A stretch of 55,706 nucleotides of DNA from Ralstonia sp. ASV6 (GCF_016429285.1 NZ_JAELUI010000014.1:1-55706); one strand, 5' to 3'. Positions 9,346 through 18,652 are shown, counted from the first letter of the stretch. A program made the numbers and translations. The notes: generated by a model from the letters alone, not told the origin.

Positions 9346-9393
9346 CGCAGAAACAGGTACGCTTTAGTGGAGGCGTACGCAGAAACGGGTACG
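9346..9393 (-). repeat. Pair of direct iteron-like repeats after the LysR gene
   Basis: CGCAGAAACAGGTACG at 9346 (one change) and CGCAGAAACGGGTACG at 9378 are 32 bases apart in the same orientation. Both fall between the LysR stop codon and the convergent terminator. A longer flank (GCGTACGCAGAAAC...GTACGCTTT) is shared by the two copies. Confidence 0.9.
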
Positions 9394-9400
9394 CTTTGGG

Positions 9401-9440
9401 ATAAAAAACCGGCACCAAGAGAGGGTGCCGGTTGTCTTTT
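9401..9440. terminator. Bidirectional rho-independent terminator between lysR and livF
   Basis: A perfect 10-bp stem AACCGGCACC / GGTGCCGGTT with a 7-base loop is flanked by an A-run on the left and GTCTTTT on the right, so it can terminate both convergent genes. Confidence 0.9.
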
Positions 9441-9446
9441 ACAGGC

Positions 9447-10181
9447 TCAGCCGCCCAGGTAGGCTTCGAGCACGCGCGGATTGCCCAGCAGGTTTTTCCC
9501 GCTGTCGGCCAGCACAATCTGGCCGGTCTCCAGCACATAGCCATGCTGTGCGATCTTCAGCGCCTGCCGCACGTTCTGCTCCACCAGGAAGATCGTCAGC
9601 CCTTCAGCGTTGATGGTGCGCAGGATGCGGAAGATCTCCTGCACGATGATCGGCGCCAGGCCCATTGACGGTTCATCGAGCAGCAGTACGCGCGGGCGGG
9701 CCATCAACGCACGGCCGATGGCGAGCATCTGCTGCTCGCCGCCCGACAGGTTGCCGGCCAGCCCATCGATGCGCTCCTTCAGGCGCGGGAACAGGTGGAA
9801 CACGCGCTCCAGGTCGGAGGCAATCTGGGCGCGGTCCTTGCGCGCGTTTCGTGTGTACGCGCCCAGCTCCAGGTTCTCGCGCACCGTCATGGTGGTCAGC
9901 GTGGCGCGGCCCTCGGCCACCTGCACGAGGCCGCGCTGCACGCGCTTGTGGGGCGACCACTGCGAGACGTCTTCGCCCTCGAACAGGATCTGGCCGCGCA
10001 CCTCGCCCTGCGATCTCGGAATCAGCCCCGACAGCGCCAGCAGCGTGGTCGACTTGCCTGCACCGTTGGCACCCACCAGCGAGGTGATCTCGCCAGTCTT
10101 GAGCGCAAAGTCGATGCCCTTGACGGCTGCAATGTGCCCGTACGACACGTCCAGCCCTTTGACTTCCAGCAGCGTGGTCAT
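9447..10181 (-). CDS. livF: Branched-chain amino-acid ABC transporter, ATPase LivF
   Basis: This 244-residue cytoplasmic ATPase powers uptake of leucine, isoleucine and valine or related compounds. It has Walker A (GANGAGKST), the ABC signature (LSGGEQQMLAIGRALM), Walker B (RVLLLDEPSMGLAP) and the LivF-typical end (VRQALKIAQHGYVLETG). Its start overlaps the livG stop by four bases, showing translational coupling. It is the last gene of the liv operon and is followed by a strong terminator. Substrate assignment rests on family membership; HAAT transporters can also carry other amino acids or amides. Confidence 0.93.
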   Translation of the reverse strand: MTTLLEVKGLDVSYGHIAAVKGIDFALKTGEITSLVGANGAGKSTTLLALSGLIPRSQGEVRGQILFEGEDVSQWSPHKRVQRGLVQVAEGRATLTTMTVRENLELGAYTRNARKDRAQIASDLERVFHLFPRLKERIDGLAGNLSGGEQQMLAIGRALMARPRVLLLDEPSMGLAPIIVQEIFRILRTINAEGLTIFLVEQNVRQALKIAQHGYVLETGQIVLADSGKNLLGNPRVLEAYLGG

Positions 10182-10957
10182 GCCGTTGCCTCCTCAGCAT
10201 CATCATCGTCACGGCCCAGATAGGCCTCGATGACTTGCGGGTTGTTGCGAATCGCCTCCGGCGGCCCTTCGGCGATGATGCGGCCGAAGTTCAGCACCGC
10301 AATGCGTTCACACAGGCCCATCACGAAGCGCATGTCGTGCTCGATCATGAAGATCGTGTAGCCGCGCGCCTTGATGTTCTCTATCTCGGCCATCAGGTCG
10401 ACCTTCTCGCCGGTGTTCATGCCGGCGACGGGCTCGTCGAGCAGCAGCAGCTTGGGCTCGGTCGCCAGCGCACGCGCGAGTTCAAGCTTGCGCTGGTCGC
10501 CGTATGAGAGGTTGTCAGCAATATCGTGCGCCTTGTGGTCGAGCTTGACCCACGAGAGCAGCTCCAGCGCACGGTCGCGCGCGCGGCGCTCGGCGGCGCG
10601 GTACTTGGGCAGCGAGAGCAGCAGCCCCGGCGCGCCGTAATCCAGATGCCGGTGCATACCGACCACCACGTTCTCCAGCAGCGTCATCTCCTTGAAGATG
10701 CGGATGTTCTGGAACGTGCGGGCAATGCCCATCTGCGTGATCTGGTGCGGCTTCTTGCCGACGAGGTTTTCGCCGTTGAAGGTGAGCGAACCACCGGTCG
10801 GTGCAAGCAGGCCGGTGATCAAATTGAACACTGTCGTCTTGCCAGCCCCGTTCGGGCCGATCAGGCCGAAGATGCTGCCCTGCGGCACTTCAATATTGAC
10901 GTCCTGCAGAACCGACAAGCCGCCAAAGCTTTTGGAAATCGATGCAAGTTTCAGCAT
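10178..10957 (-). CDS. livG: Branched-chain amino-acid ABC transporter, ATPase LivG
   Basis: This 259-residue partner ATPase has Walker A (GPNGAGKTT), a signature LSYGDQRKLELARAL, Walker B (KLLLLDEPVAGMN) and the LivG insert with DLMAEIENIKARG and FMIEHDMRFVMGLCERI. The ATG at MLKLASISKSFGG gives the standard N-terminus, 7 bases after the livM stop, and the longer frame would run into livM. It works as a heterodimer with LivF on the LivH/LivM membrane pair. Confidence 0.93.
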   Translation of the reverse strand: MLKLASISKSFGGLSVLQDVNIEVPQGSIFGLIGPNGAGKTTVFNLITGLLAPTGGSLTFNGENLVGKKPHQITQMGIARTFQNIRIFKEMTLLENVVVGMHRHLDYGAPGLLLSLPKYRAAERRARDRALELLSWVKLDHKAHDIADNLSYGDQRKLELARALATEPKLLLLDEPVAGMNTGEKVDLMAEIENIKARGYTIFMIEHDMRFVMGLCERIAVLNFGRIIAEGPPEAIRNNPQVIEAYLGRDDDDAEEATA

Positions 10958-10964
10958 GGCGGCC

Positions 10965-11873
10965 TCAGCGCGATTCGTTGGAAGCAGCCCGGGTGTCACC
11001 GGTACTCGGCATCGTGCCACCGCGCTTGATGCCAAACCAGCGCGCGAAACGCGCCGGGTCCCAAATGCCCTTCGGCAAGAACAACACGATCACCATCAGG
11101 ATCACGCCGTTGACAACCAGGCGGAAATCCTTGAACGCACGCAACAGTTCCGGCAGCAGCGAGAGGATCAGGCTGCCGAGGACTGGACCAGTCAGGCCAT
11201 TGGTGCCGCCCAGGATGGTCATCGTGAGGATTTCCACGCCGCGGTCGAAGCCGAATTCGTTCGGGCCGATGAAGAACGTCAGGTGCGCATTGAGCGCGCC
11301 CGCCAGCCCGGCGATGGCCGCGCCCAGCGTGAACGCCAGCAGCTTGGTGCCTGCCACGTTAATGCCCATCAGGCCGGCGGCGGTCTCATCTTCCTTGATG
11401 GCCTCGAACGCGCGGCCCACCTTCGAGCGGCGCATGCGCGCGAGCACGAACAGCGTCAGCAACACGGCCAGCGCCACGTGCCACCACTGCGTGAGCTGCG
11501 GAATGCCGTTCAGGCCCAGCGCGCCGCCGGTCCAGTCTTCGGTGTTCAGGATCAGCACGCGCACCACTTCACCAAAGCCCAGCGTCGCCATGGCGAGGTA
11601 CACACCAGACAGGCGCAGCGTCGGCCGACCGATGACGATCGCCACCACAGCCGGCGCCACCATACCGCCCAGCAGTGCCACCGAAAACGGCATCTCCGCA
11701 TTCATCGTCAGCAGCGCCGCCGTATAGGCGCCAATGCCCATGAAGGCCGCATTCGCCATCGCCAGCAAGCCGCACGACAGCGTGAGATAGATGGACAGCG
11801 CCAGCAGCGCGTTGATGCCGAGCGTCAGCACCAGGTTGCTGTAGACCGACCAGAAATTGTCGAACCATTCCAT
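10965..11873 (-). CDS. livM: Branched-chain amino-acid ABC transporter, permease LivM
   Basis: This 302-residue inner-membrane permease has eight to ten hydrophobic segments and the family motif around GVYLAMATLGFGEVVRVLILN, followed by GGTNGLTGPVLGSLILSLLPELLR. The coding order and 13-base spacing from livH support a single operon. The C-terminus is a short charged tail ending DTRAASNESR. Confidence 0.93.
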   Translation of the reverse strand: MEWFDNFWSVYSNLVLTLGINALLALSIYLTLSCGLLAMANAAFMGIGAYTAALLTMNAEMPFSVALLGGMVAPAVVAIVIGRPTLRLSGVYLAMATLGFGEVVRVLILNTEDWTGGALGLNGIPQLTQWWHVALAVLLTLFVLARMRRSKVGRAFEAIKEDETAAGLMGINVAGTKLLAFTLGAAIAGLAGALNAHLTFFIGPNEFGFDRGVEILTMTILGGTNGLTGPVLGSLILSLLPELLRAFKDFRLVVNGVILMVIVLFLPKGIWDPARFARWFGIKRGGTMPSTGDTRAASNESR

Positions 11874-11886
11874 GTCGTCGGCCTCC

Positions 11887-12768
11887 TTATGCCTTGCGTT
11901 CCAGCACCTTGCCGAACAGCCCTTGCGGCCGCACCAGCAGGATCAGGAACAGCAGACCGAACGCCACCGCATCACGCATGGTCGAGCCGATGTAGGCCAC
12001 CGACAGCACCTCGGCAAACCCGAGGAACAGCCCGCCCAGCATCGCGCCGCGAATATCGCCCAAGCCGCCCAGGATGATGACCGCGATGCCCTTGTGCAGC
12101 ATCGGCTGGCCCATCAGTGGGAACACCGCGTTGGAGTACAGGCCGATCAGCACACCCGACAATCCGCCCAGCGCGGCCGCCGCAAACGAGGTCAGCAGGA
12201 ACAGGCCTTCCACGTTAATGCCCAGCAGCGCCGCCGCCTTGGGCGACTCTGCAATCGCGCGAAGCGCACGGCCCAATTGCGTGCGCTTGAGCAGCAGCAT
12301 GAGCGCCGCCATCAGCACAAACGACAACACGATGATGCCCAGCTCCAGCGGCGTGAGGTGGATACCGCCGAGGTCCAGCGAGGCATCCGACACGAGCCCG
12401 GCCGGAAAGCGCATGTTCTCCGCGCCAAACACGCCTTGCATGGCGTTGTTGATGGCAATGCCCGCGCCGATGGTGGCGATCATCGGGATCAGGTGAGGCG
12501 CGTTGCGGCGGCGCAGCGGGCGCAGCAGCAGCACATCGATGATGAGCCCGGCCACGCCGCTCACGATAAAGCCGACGGCCAGCGCCGCCCATAGCGGCAA
12601 TGTAAAGTGCGTCACAACCTGCAGCGCCGCATAGGCACCCAGCATGAACACCGCGCCGTGCGACAGGTTGATTACGCCCAGGATGCCGAAAACCAGCGTG
12701 AATCCCAGGGCGAACAACGCATACACGCAACCGAGCGACAGCGCATTGACGAGTTGCTGTTCCAGCAT
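11887..12768 (-). CDS. livH: Branched-chain amino-acid ABC transporter, permease LivH
   Basis: This 293-residue inner-membrane permease begins MLEQQLVNALSLGCVYALFA, typical for LivH, and contains the conserved INLSHGAVFMLGAY and GGLGDIRGAMLGGLFLGFAE stretches. It is the first gene after a terminator hairpin that separates it from the binding-protein gene, so its transcription probably depends on read-through from livK or on its own promoter. Confidence 0.93.
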   Translation of the reverse strand: MLEQQLVNALSLGCVYALFALGFTLVFGILGVINLSHGAVFMLGAYAALQVVTHFTLPLWAALAVGFIVSGVAGLIIDVLLLRPLRRRNAPHLIPMIATIGAGIAINNAMQGVFGAENMRFPAGLVSDASLDLGGIHLTPLELGIIVLSFVLMAALMLLLKRTQLGRALRAIAESPKAAALLGINVEGLFLLTSFAAAALGGLSGVLIGLYSNAVFPLMGQPMLHKGIAVIILGGLGDIRGAMLGGLFLGFAEVLSVAYIGSTMRDAVAFGLLFLILLVRPQGLFGKVLERKA

Positions 12769-12810
12769 GATGAGTCAGATGAAGGGGTGGCCGAGGTTGC
12801 CCCGCGTGCC

Positions 12811-12847
12811 ACAAAAAAGCGATGGGGCGTAGGTTTAGCTACGCCCC
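12811..12847 (-). terminator. Terminator/attenuator between livK and livH
   Basis: On the minus strand a 9-bp perfect stem GGGGCGTAG / CTACGCCCC with a six-base loop is followed by ATCGCTTTTTTG. It lies 30 bases after the livK stop and 43 before the livH start. Partial termination here would give more binding protein than membrane transporter. Confidence 0.88.
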
Positions 12848-12876
12848 GCTTGTTCGGTCTCCAGGAGAACCGAAGA

Positions 12877-14037
12877 TTACTTCTCGATCGTGTACTTGCC
12901 CGACTTGGTCACGCTCACGATCGGGGTCTGCACAGCGTCATAACCGGCCGGCTTGCCGCGTGCCGTCACCTGGCGGAACGCAAACGCACCGGTCGCACCC
13001 GTGTGCTTGACTGCCGGCAGCGCATCGCGAACGGCCTTGCGATCCGCTTCCAGGTTGCCGCTGAACTTGACCGTCTTCAGCGCTGCAGCCGCGATGTACA
13101 TCGCGTCATACGCCTGCGCTGCGAACTGGTCCGGCGCAGCCTTGTACTTGGCGGTGTAAGCGGTGATGAACTTGGTGTTCTCCGGCGTGTGGTTCTCGAT
13201 CGACCACGGGCTGCCCACCCACAGGCCATCGGACTTGTCCTTGGCCAGGTCGAACACCTTGACCGAGTTCATGCCGTTGCCGCCAATGACCGGCACGTTC
13301 AAGCCGAGTTGGCGAGCCTGCACCATGATCGGACCACCCTCAGCAATCAGTGCTGACAGCACGATCGCATCTGGGTTGGTTGCCTTGATCTTGGTGAGCT
13401 GGGCCTTGAAGTCCACGTCGCCCTTGGCAAAGGTCTCGGTGGTCGTGACCGGAATCTTCAGGTCTTCAAGCGCTTTCTTGAAGTTGTCGTAGCCGCTCTT
13501 GGTGAAGACGTCGTCGTTGCCGTACAGCACGGCAACCTTCTTCACGCCAGCCTTCTTCACCACGGTCTGGATGGTGGCCGGCAGCACGTCGGCTTCGGTC
13601 ACGGAGTTGCGGAAGACGTAATCGCCAATGCTGGTGATGCCGTCTGCCGTGTTGGAAGTGCCGAAGGCCACCGTCTTGGCGGCCTGCGCGATCGGGTCAG
13701 CCGCCTGCGCAGAGTTGGACAGCGTGGGGCCAAACACCATTGCCACCTTGTCCTGGAAGATCAGCTTCTTGAAGACGTTGATGGCCTCTTCCTTCTTGCC
13801 CTGCTCATCTTCGATTACCAGCGCGATCTTGCTGCCGTTGACGCCACCGGCGGCGTTGATCTCGTCAGCCGCCAGCTGGAAGCCATTGCGGATGGCCACG
13901 CCGTACTGGGCTGCGCCGCCCGACAGTGCTTCAGCCACGCCGATCTTGATGTCCTGGGCTGCCGATGCTGCGCCCGTTGCGATTGCCGCCCCCGCAGCCA
14001 CTGCCGTCAACAGCAGCCGTTTGATCATTTTTTGCAT
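12877..14037 (-). CDS. livK: Branched-chain amino-acid ABC transporter, periplasmic binding protein
   Basis: This 386-residue protein captures the substrate in the periplasm. A signal peptide (MQKMIKRLLLTAVAAGAAIATGAASAA) precedes a type I periplasmic-binding fold (IKIGVAEALSGGAAQYGVAI, AADEINAAGGVNGSKIALV, VFGPTLSNSAQAADPIAQ, VAVLYGNDDVFTKSGYDNF). An AAGGAG ribosome-binding site lies eight bases before this ATG; the longer upstream frame has none. It is the promoter-proximal gene of the liv cluster. The ligand is assumed to be Leu/Ile/Val-like from the family, but relatives also bind amides, urea or aromatic compounds. Confidence 0.92.
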   Translation of the reverse strand: MQKMIKRLLLTAVAAGAAIATGAASAAQDIKIGVAEALSGGAAQYGVAIRNGFQLAADEINAAGGVNGSKIALVIEDEQGKKEEAINVFKKLIFQDKVAMVFGPTLSNSAQAADPIAQAAKTVAFGTSNTADGITSIGDYVFRNSVTEADVLPATIQTVVKKAGVKKVAVLYGNDDVFTKSGYDNFKKALEDLKIPVTTTETFAKGDVDFKAQLTKIKATNPDAIVLSALIAEGGPIMVQARQLGLNVPVIGGNGMNSVKVFDLAKDKSDGLWVGSPWSIENHTPENTKFITAYTAKYKAAPDQFAAQAYDAMYIAAAALKTVKFSGNLEADRKAVRDALPAVKHTGATGAFAFRQVTARGKPAGYDAVQTPIVSVTKSGKYTIEK

Positions 14038-14481
14038 GCGAACCTGCTCCTTGTTTGTCCGTCGCGATTGCGTGAATGCGATTCGTCTCGAAGATGCGCT
14101 GGCCCAACACCGTCGCTCCCCCGCATGCGCCCTGCATCGCGTCCGGCCGCGTGTCTGCCCGGGTTTCGCGTCACAAGACAGTGTTGGCGAGACCGCAAGA
14201 GACCTGCCCGACGAGCGATGCCGGATCGGGCATGCGCGCATCGGAGTGCGTCGGAGTGTGAAGCGAAGGCGCCATGGGTACAGCGCTCTTGTGCGGCGCG
14301 CCAGGGTGGCCGGCACGCGCAGTCAGTCGCGGGACTTTACCGGAAAGCGCACGACCGTGCGATAGGGGATTGTCCGCCGCCCAGCCTGGGGAGCGGATGT
14401 TGTGATGCAGCATTGACCGCACAGCAGCGCCAAAACGCCATCGAGCGTACCCGTTTCTGCGTGCTGTGCGGCAGCGCGAAA
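14038..14481. other. Intergenic region upstream of livK
   Basis: These 444 bases separate livK from the end of the cyclase gene. They should hold the liv promoter, which I cannot place confidently by eye. One perfect iteron-like repeat lies at 14447-14462. Reading frames across the gap lack ribosome-binding sites and recognisable products. Confidence 0.5.
14447..14462 (+). repeat. Iteron-like repeat after the diguanylate cyclase gene
   Basis: CGTACCCGTTTCTGCG is a perfect-consensus copy in the forward orientation, 20 bases past the cyclase stop codon and about 15 kb from the origin. Confidence 0.9.
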
Positions 14482-17163
14482 TCAGCCCGCCGAAAGCTCG
14501 TCCGCGCTCACAAACAGGCCTTTGCCGCGCGACTTGGCTTCGTACAACGCCTCATCGGCGGCCTCGAAGACCACGCTCTGCGCCAGCGTCCGGCCATCAA
14601 AACCCGCCAGGCCGATGCTGCTGCCAATCTGCACGGTGATCTCGCCCAGGCGAAACGGCTTGTTGCACGCAGCAAGGACATTGCGCGCGACAGTCTTGGC
14701 ATCGTCCAGGTGCGGGAGCTGCTCCAGCACCACGGCAAACTCATCGCCGCCAAAGCGCGCTACGCCGTCATACGGCCGCACGGCGCGCGCCAGGCGCTGC
14801 GCGAAGGCGCGCAGCAGTGCATCGCCCACGGAGTGGCCGTGCGTATCGTTGACCGCCTTGAAACCGTCAAGATCCAGCAGCAGCAGCGCACCCACGGTGT
14901 CAGCCACACGCGCCTGATCCAGCGCGGCGAGCAAGCGCTCGTCAAAGCCGGCGCGATTGAGCAGGCCTGTCAGGTGATCGGTGGTGGTCAGCGCGCGCAA
15001 GCGTAGCTCTTGCTTTTTGCGCTCGGTGATGTCGAGCGTGACAGCGTGCACGCCGGCCACGTTCCCCTGTGCATCGAACTGCGGCAGGTAGCTGACCTCT
15101 TCACAGCGGTACAGGTCACGGCCGCGATATTCGCGTTCGAAGACGACGGTCTCGCCGGCCAGCGCGCGCCGCAGGGAGTCACACAGGCTACGGTAGCCGT
15201 CCTCGCCCACCACCTCGCGCACGGTCTGCCCGAGCATGGTGGCGGCAGGCCGTCCGTAGGCCTTCTCGTAGGCGGCATTCAGGAAGCGGAAGCGCTCATT
15301 CGTGTCGACAAAGGACACCAGGGCGGGCAGTGCATCCGTCACCGTCTGCAGTGTTTCGCGGCTGCGCTGCAGCTCTTCCTTGGCGGCTCTGTCCTGCGTG
15401 ATGTCGCGCATGATGGACGAGAAGTGTTCCATCCAGCCGCCCGGGTTGCGGTGCGCGATGATCATGTGGTTGATCGGCACAACCTCACCGTTGACGCCAC
15501 GCACGGTGGTCTCGCCAATCCACACGCCGTCGCGCGCTGCGGCGGGTACGGCCACTTCACGCAGCCAATCCAGCGTCTCCGGCGGATAGAAATCGCCAAC
15601 GGTCAGGGTACGCACGTCGGCCTCCAGCGGGATGCCGGCAAAGCGCCGGCCAGCCGGGTTGATGTAGGTGACATTGCCGAGCAGGTCGGTCTGCGCGACG
15701 AAGTCGGTGGTGGAATCGAGAATCTTGGTCAGCACGCGCGAGGCCTGCTCGGCGCGTGCGCGTTCGGTGATGTCCTCCATTGCGCCGACGTGGCCGACCA
15801 CTTTGCCATCTACCCGCACAGGCGCGGTATTGACCACGAGCAGACGCTCGCCAATGCTCGGCACGATCACGCGCTGCTCGGCGCTGTAGCCGGTACCGTG
15901 CGCGACGGCATCGCGCCAGCCCGCTTCCCTGGCATCCCGGTCGTTCGGGTGCAGGCGGGCCAGCCACACGTCGGCCAGCGCCTCTTCATGCGTGGCACCA
16001 AGCAGTTGTCGATACGCCTCGTTGGCGTAGACCGTGCGGCCAGCAGCATCGGTACGGAACAGGCCCATCGGCGATGCGTCGTTCACGGCTTCCAGCTCGG
16101 CGCGCTGGCGGGTCACCTCGCCCATCAGCTTGTGGAACGCGGTGGAAACCGCTTCGATTTCCGCCGAAGCACTGGGCAACGCCAGCGGCTGCGCGTCACG
16201 CAAATCGGTGCGCGAGAGCTGCGTCATGGCGGCATGCAAGCGGCCCAGCGGGCGCAGCAGCCACAGCATCGCCGCCCACACCGATACACCAATCAGCGCA
16301 GCCAGCAGCACGAGTGACCAGCGAAAGCGCTGACGCATGATGAAGAGTTGCCGGTTGGCCTCGGCACCAGGCAGCACGGCACCCAGTGTCCAGCCGGTGG
16401 CGATGATGTCTTGCGTGGTGACGACGTCGCCGCCGGGCCCTGGCAGCGCGGCCAGATCACTGCGAAACGCCGCCGCAATGGCCGGATCGGCATCAAGCGG
16501 TGCGAGCGTCTTGTCGGCATCGGGGTGCACGATGTAGACGGGGTGCTCCCCGCGCTCGATCAGGTAGACATGGCCTGTCCGGCCTACGCGCATATCGCGC
16601 AGGTCCCCCAGAAAGTTCGGCTGAAGCAGGTACAGCGCTGCGCCGATCAGCCCGATGAGGCGGCCATCCTTGTCGTGCACAGGGGCGGCCAGGATGATGA
16701 CGGGCTCACCGCCCACGCGGTTGTGCAGCGGTTCGGAGATGGTCGGCTGGTCGACCACCATGACCTGCTTGAAGTAGTCCCGGTCAGTGATATCGATGCC
16801 GATCACGCCTTCGCGGTACGGCGAGGTTGCCGTGACCTTGCCGTCAGCCGACGCCAGGAACATGCCGTTGAACAGGCCGCTGGTGGGCAGGATGGACTCG
16901 AAGAAATGGGTACGCTGCTCCGGCGTCTCGAATCGCACCGTATGCATCTGCTGCGCGGTGCGCTCCAGCACACCCAGGTAAGCATCGAGCCGCTGCTTGA
17001 GATCGTCGGCGGATTCCCGCACCAGCGTGGTTTGCTGCGCCTTGATCTGCGCCATCATCTCGCGGCGGATCGGCTCGCGCTGCGACCAGCCAAACAGGCT
17101 CACCGCCGTCACGCTGATGACGGTCGCCATGATGGCCGCCTGCGACTTCAGGGTGAGTTTCAT
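14482..17163 (-). CDS. Membrane diguanylate cyclase with Cache and three PAS domains
   Basis: This 893-residue protein makes cyclic di-GMP from two GTP. Visible parts in order are a transmembrane helix (residues ~7-27), a periplasmic double-Cache sensor (EPLHNRVGGEPVIILAAPV; LIGLIGAALYL), a second transmembrane helix near 280-300 (LVLLAALIGVSVWAAMLWLL), a HAMP-like linker, three PAS/PAC modules (each ending in a DITER- or DITQD-type motif) and a C-terminal GGDEF domain. The active site FGGDEF is intact and the product-inhibition I-site RPYD lies five residues before it. No EAL domain is present. The start MKLTLKSQ is chosen because it begins just before the first helix; a frame 14 codons longer exists. 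A near-consensus iteron repeat is embedded near residues 83-88 (RTHFFE). Confidence 0.92.
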   Translation of the reverse strand: MKLTLKSQAAIMATVISVTAVSLFGWSQREPIRREMMAQIKAQQTTLVRESADDLKQRLDAYLGVLERTAQQMHTVRFETPEQRTHFFESILPTSGLFNGMFLASADGKVTATSPYREGVIGIDITDRDYFKQVMVVDQPTISEPLHNRVGGEPVIILAAPVHDKDGRLIGLIGAALYLLQPNFLGDLRDMRVGRTGHVYLIERGEHPVYIVHPDADKTLAPLDADPAIAAAFRSDLAALPGPGGDVVTTQDIIATGWTLGAVLPGAEANRQLFIMRQRFRWSLVLLAALIGVSVWAAMLWLLRPLGRLHAAMTQLSRTDLRDAQPLALPSASAEIEAVSTAFHKLMGEVTRQRAELEAVNDASPMGLFRTDAAGRTVYANEAYRQLLGATHEEALADVWLARLHPNDRDAREAGWRDAVAHGTGYSAEQRVIVPSIGERLLVVNTAPVRVDGKVVGHVGAMEDITERARAEQASRVLTKILDSTTDFVAQTDLLGNVTYINPAGRRFAGIPLEADVRTLTVGDFYPPETLDWLREVAVPAAARDGVWIGETTVRGVNGEVVPINHMIIAHRNPGGWMEHFSSIMRDITQDRAAKEELQRSRETLQTVTDALPALVSFVDTNERFRFLNAAYEKAYGRPAATMLGQTVREVVGEDGYRSLCDSLRRALAGETVVFEREYRGRDLYRCEEVSYLPQFDAQGNVAGVHAVTLDITERKKQELRLRALTTTDHLTGLLNRAGFDERLLAALDQARVADTVGALLLLDLDGFKAVNDTHGHSVGDALLRAFAQRLARAVRPYDGVARFGGDEFAVVLEQLPHLDDAKTVARNVLAACNKPFRLGEITVQIGSSIGLAGFDGRTLAQSVVFEAADEALYEAKSRGKGLFVSADELSAG
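16899..16914 (-). repeat. Iteron-like repeat (one mismatch) inside the cyclase gene
   Basis: CGAAGAAATGGGTACG differs from the family at one base (C to A at the third position). It is read as RTHFFE in the Cache sensor region. It is the weakest in-gene copy and could be chance, though the other fifteen positions match. Confidence 0.55.
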
Positions 17164-17273
17164 TGGACAGGAACAGTAGCCAGCCAACAGTGATAGGGAG
17201 CCCACACCATAGTGCTATGCCCGCAGGCTGGTGTCGAGTTGCCAGTGCGCCGACGGCGCATGCACGCAACGGT

Positions 17274-17696
17274 CTAGTGACGCGCGCAGACGTAGGCGGC
17301 CGAACGCGCTGCCAGCGTACCCGGCCGGATGCGCATCCAGTGTGCGCCGGCGGCAGTATCGGAGTCGAGCGTGGCGCCACCAGGGTCGCGTACCACATAG
17401 TCGACCAGGCGGATGCGCTGCCGGCGGCAGTCGATCTCCTGGCGCGAGAGGATCACCGTACCTGGCCGATAGCGGGTGCCATGAGCACGGCGCTCACCCC
17501 GCTTGAGCACGGTGCGGGCCAGAAAGGTCTTGTGGCCGATATGGTTCGAGCGCAGTGAATTGCGGTCGATCGAGGCCGCTACCGAGGTCGTCGTCAGGTA
17601 CTCGTGCCAGCGCGCCGCCCGTGCGGGTACGGCCATGCCGATGGCACCGATGCCCACGCCACACACCCAGATCCACCGCCAAAACATGCGTTTCAC
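17274..17696 (-). CDS. Secreted protein of the surface-adhesin E type, function uncertain
   Basis: The ORF encodes about 140 residues with an N-terminal signal peptide (WRWIWVCGVGIGAIGMAVPARA) and a mature domain starting RWHEYLTTTSVAASIDRNSL, a pattern of small periplasmic proteins in which tyrosine, an N-terminal strand and a conserved Asp-Arg-x-Ser follow each other; these are often annotated as surface-adhesin protein E-like. A pair of cysteines (residues near 90 and 130) could form a disulphide. The start is ambiguous: GTG at 17696 and ATG at 17687 both give a signal peptide. No operon partner is evident. Confidence 0.6.
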   Translation of the reverse strand: MKRMFWRWIWVCGVGIGAIGMAVPARAARWHEYLTTTSVAASIDRNSLRSNHIGHKTFLARTVLKRGERRAHGTRYRPGTVILSRQEIDCRRQRIRLVDYVVRDPGGATLDSDTAAGAHWMRIRPGTLAARSAAYVCARH

Positions 17697-17842
17697 GACC
17701 GTCTGCCCTGCCAAGAAGCGCGGCACCTGCTGCCGCCCGCATACATTGTAACAATCGCCCCGTCAGGGACGCGCGGCGGTGCCCACCGAGGCGGCCACGC
17801 CCCTCAGGTAGCATGCGGGCAACCTGATCTGCGTCATCCGCC

Positions 17843-18643
17843 ATGCCAACCGTTCCACTTACCACCCTTGCCGCCCATGCCTTTGCCGCCGTGCTGATCG
17901 CCTGTGTGCCGATTGGCGCGTGGCTCTGGCTACGCCGGCGCTTTGACCTGGCGTGGCGCGACATCTTCGTGGGTGCAGCGGTGTTTGCCGTTTTTGCGCT
18001 GGTGCTGGAGCGCCTGCTGCATGTCTATCTGCTGCAGCTCAATCCCGTGACGGCGCAATGGCTGCGCACACCCGCGCTGTTCGTCATCTACGGCGTGCTG
18101 ATGGCGGGGCTGTTCGAAGAGGTCGGCCGCTGGCTGGGTCTGCGCTTTCTCACGCGCAAGCCCGGTGATGCAGCCACTCCCGTCGCCTACGCGCTCGGGC
18201 ACGCGGGCATCGAAGCGTGGCTGGTCGGCACGGCATCGCAAGCACAGATGGTGATGTTCGGCATTGCGGCCAACCGGGGGGATCTGGACACGCGCCTGGC
18301 GGCCAGTGGCGCCGAGTCCATGATCGGCACGATCCACGCCATGCTGACGCAGCTCTCGCCATGGCTGGCGGCGGGTGCGGCGGTTGAACGCATCGCGGCG
18401 ATGCTGATCCAGTTCACCCTGACGCTGGTGGTCTGGTACGCGGTGCGGCAGCGGCGCTTTGCGATTGTCGTGCTGGCGATTCTGCTGCACGCGCTGGCCG
18501 ACCTGCCCGCCGCGCTGTACCAAGTGCACGTGCTGCCGCTGGCGGTAACGGAGGCCGTCTACGCCGTGGTTGCCGTACTGCTGGCAGCAACGTGCTGGCC
18601 GCCGCAGGGCGGCAGGAAGGTAGGCGAATCGTCGCTGCGTTAG
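17843..18643 (+). CDS. YhfC-family glutamic-type intramembrane protease
   Basis: This 266-residue protein has seven or eight hydrophobic segments and the YhfC (CPBP-related) motifs: EE at residues 92-93 with R96 (GLFEEVGRWLGLRF), H120-x3-E124 (YALGHAGIEAW) and a C-terminal LLHALADLPAALYQ. In the ABI/CAAX-type membrane protease superfamily these glutamates and histidines form the active site. The substrate is unknown. It appears monocistronic, with a 17-base gap before the convergent dctD-like gene. Confidence 0.85.
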   Translation: MPTVPLTTLAAHAFAAVLIACVPIGAWLWLRRRFDLAWRDIFVGAAVFAVFALVLERLLHVYLLQLNPVTAQWLRTPALFVIYGVLMAGLFEEVGRWLGLRFLTRKPGDAATPVAYALGHAGIEAWLVGTASQAQMVMFGIAANRGDLDTRLAASGAESMIGTIHAMLTQLSPWLAAGAAVERIAAMLIQFTLTLVVWYAVRQRRFAIVVLAILLHALADLPAALYQVHVLPLAVTEAVYAVVAVLLAATCWPPQGGRKVGESSLR

Positions 18644-18652
18644 GTCACAGCG

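Noticed and set aside
10692-12077. Long plus-strand frame opposite the liv genes
   Set aside because: It is the antisense shadow of livG-livM-livH; the minus-strand proteins have full family motifs.
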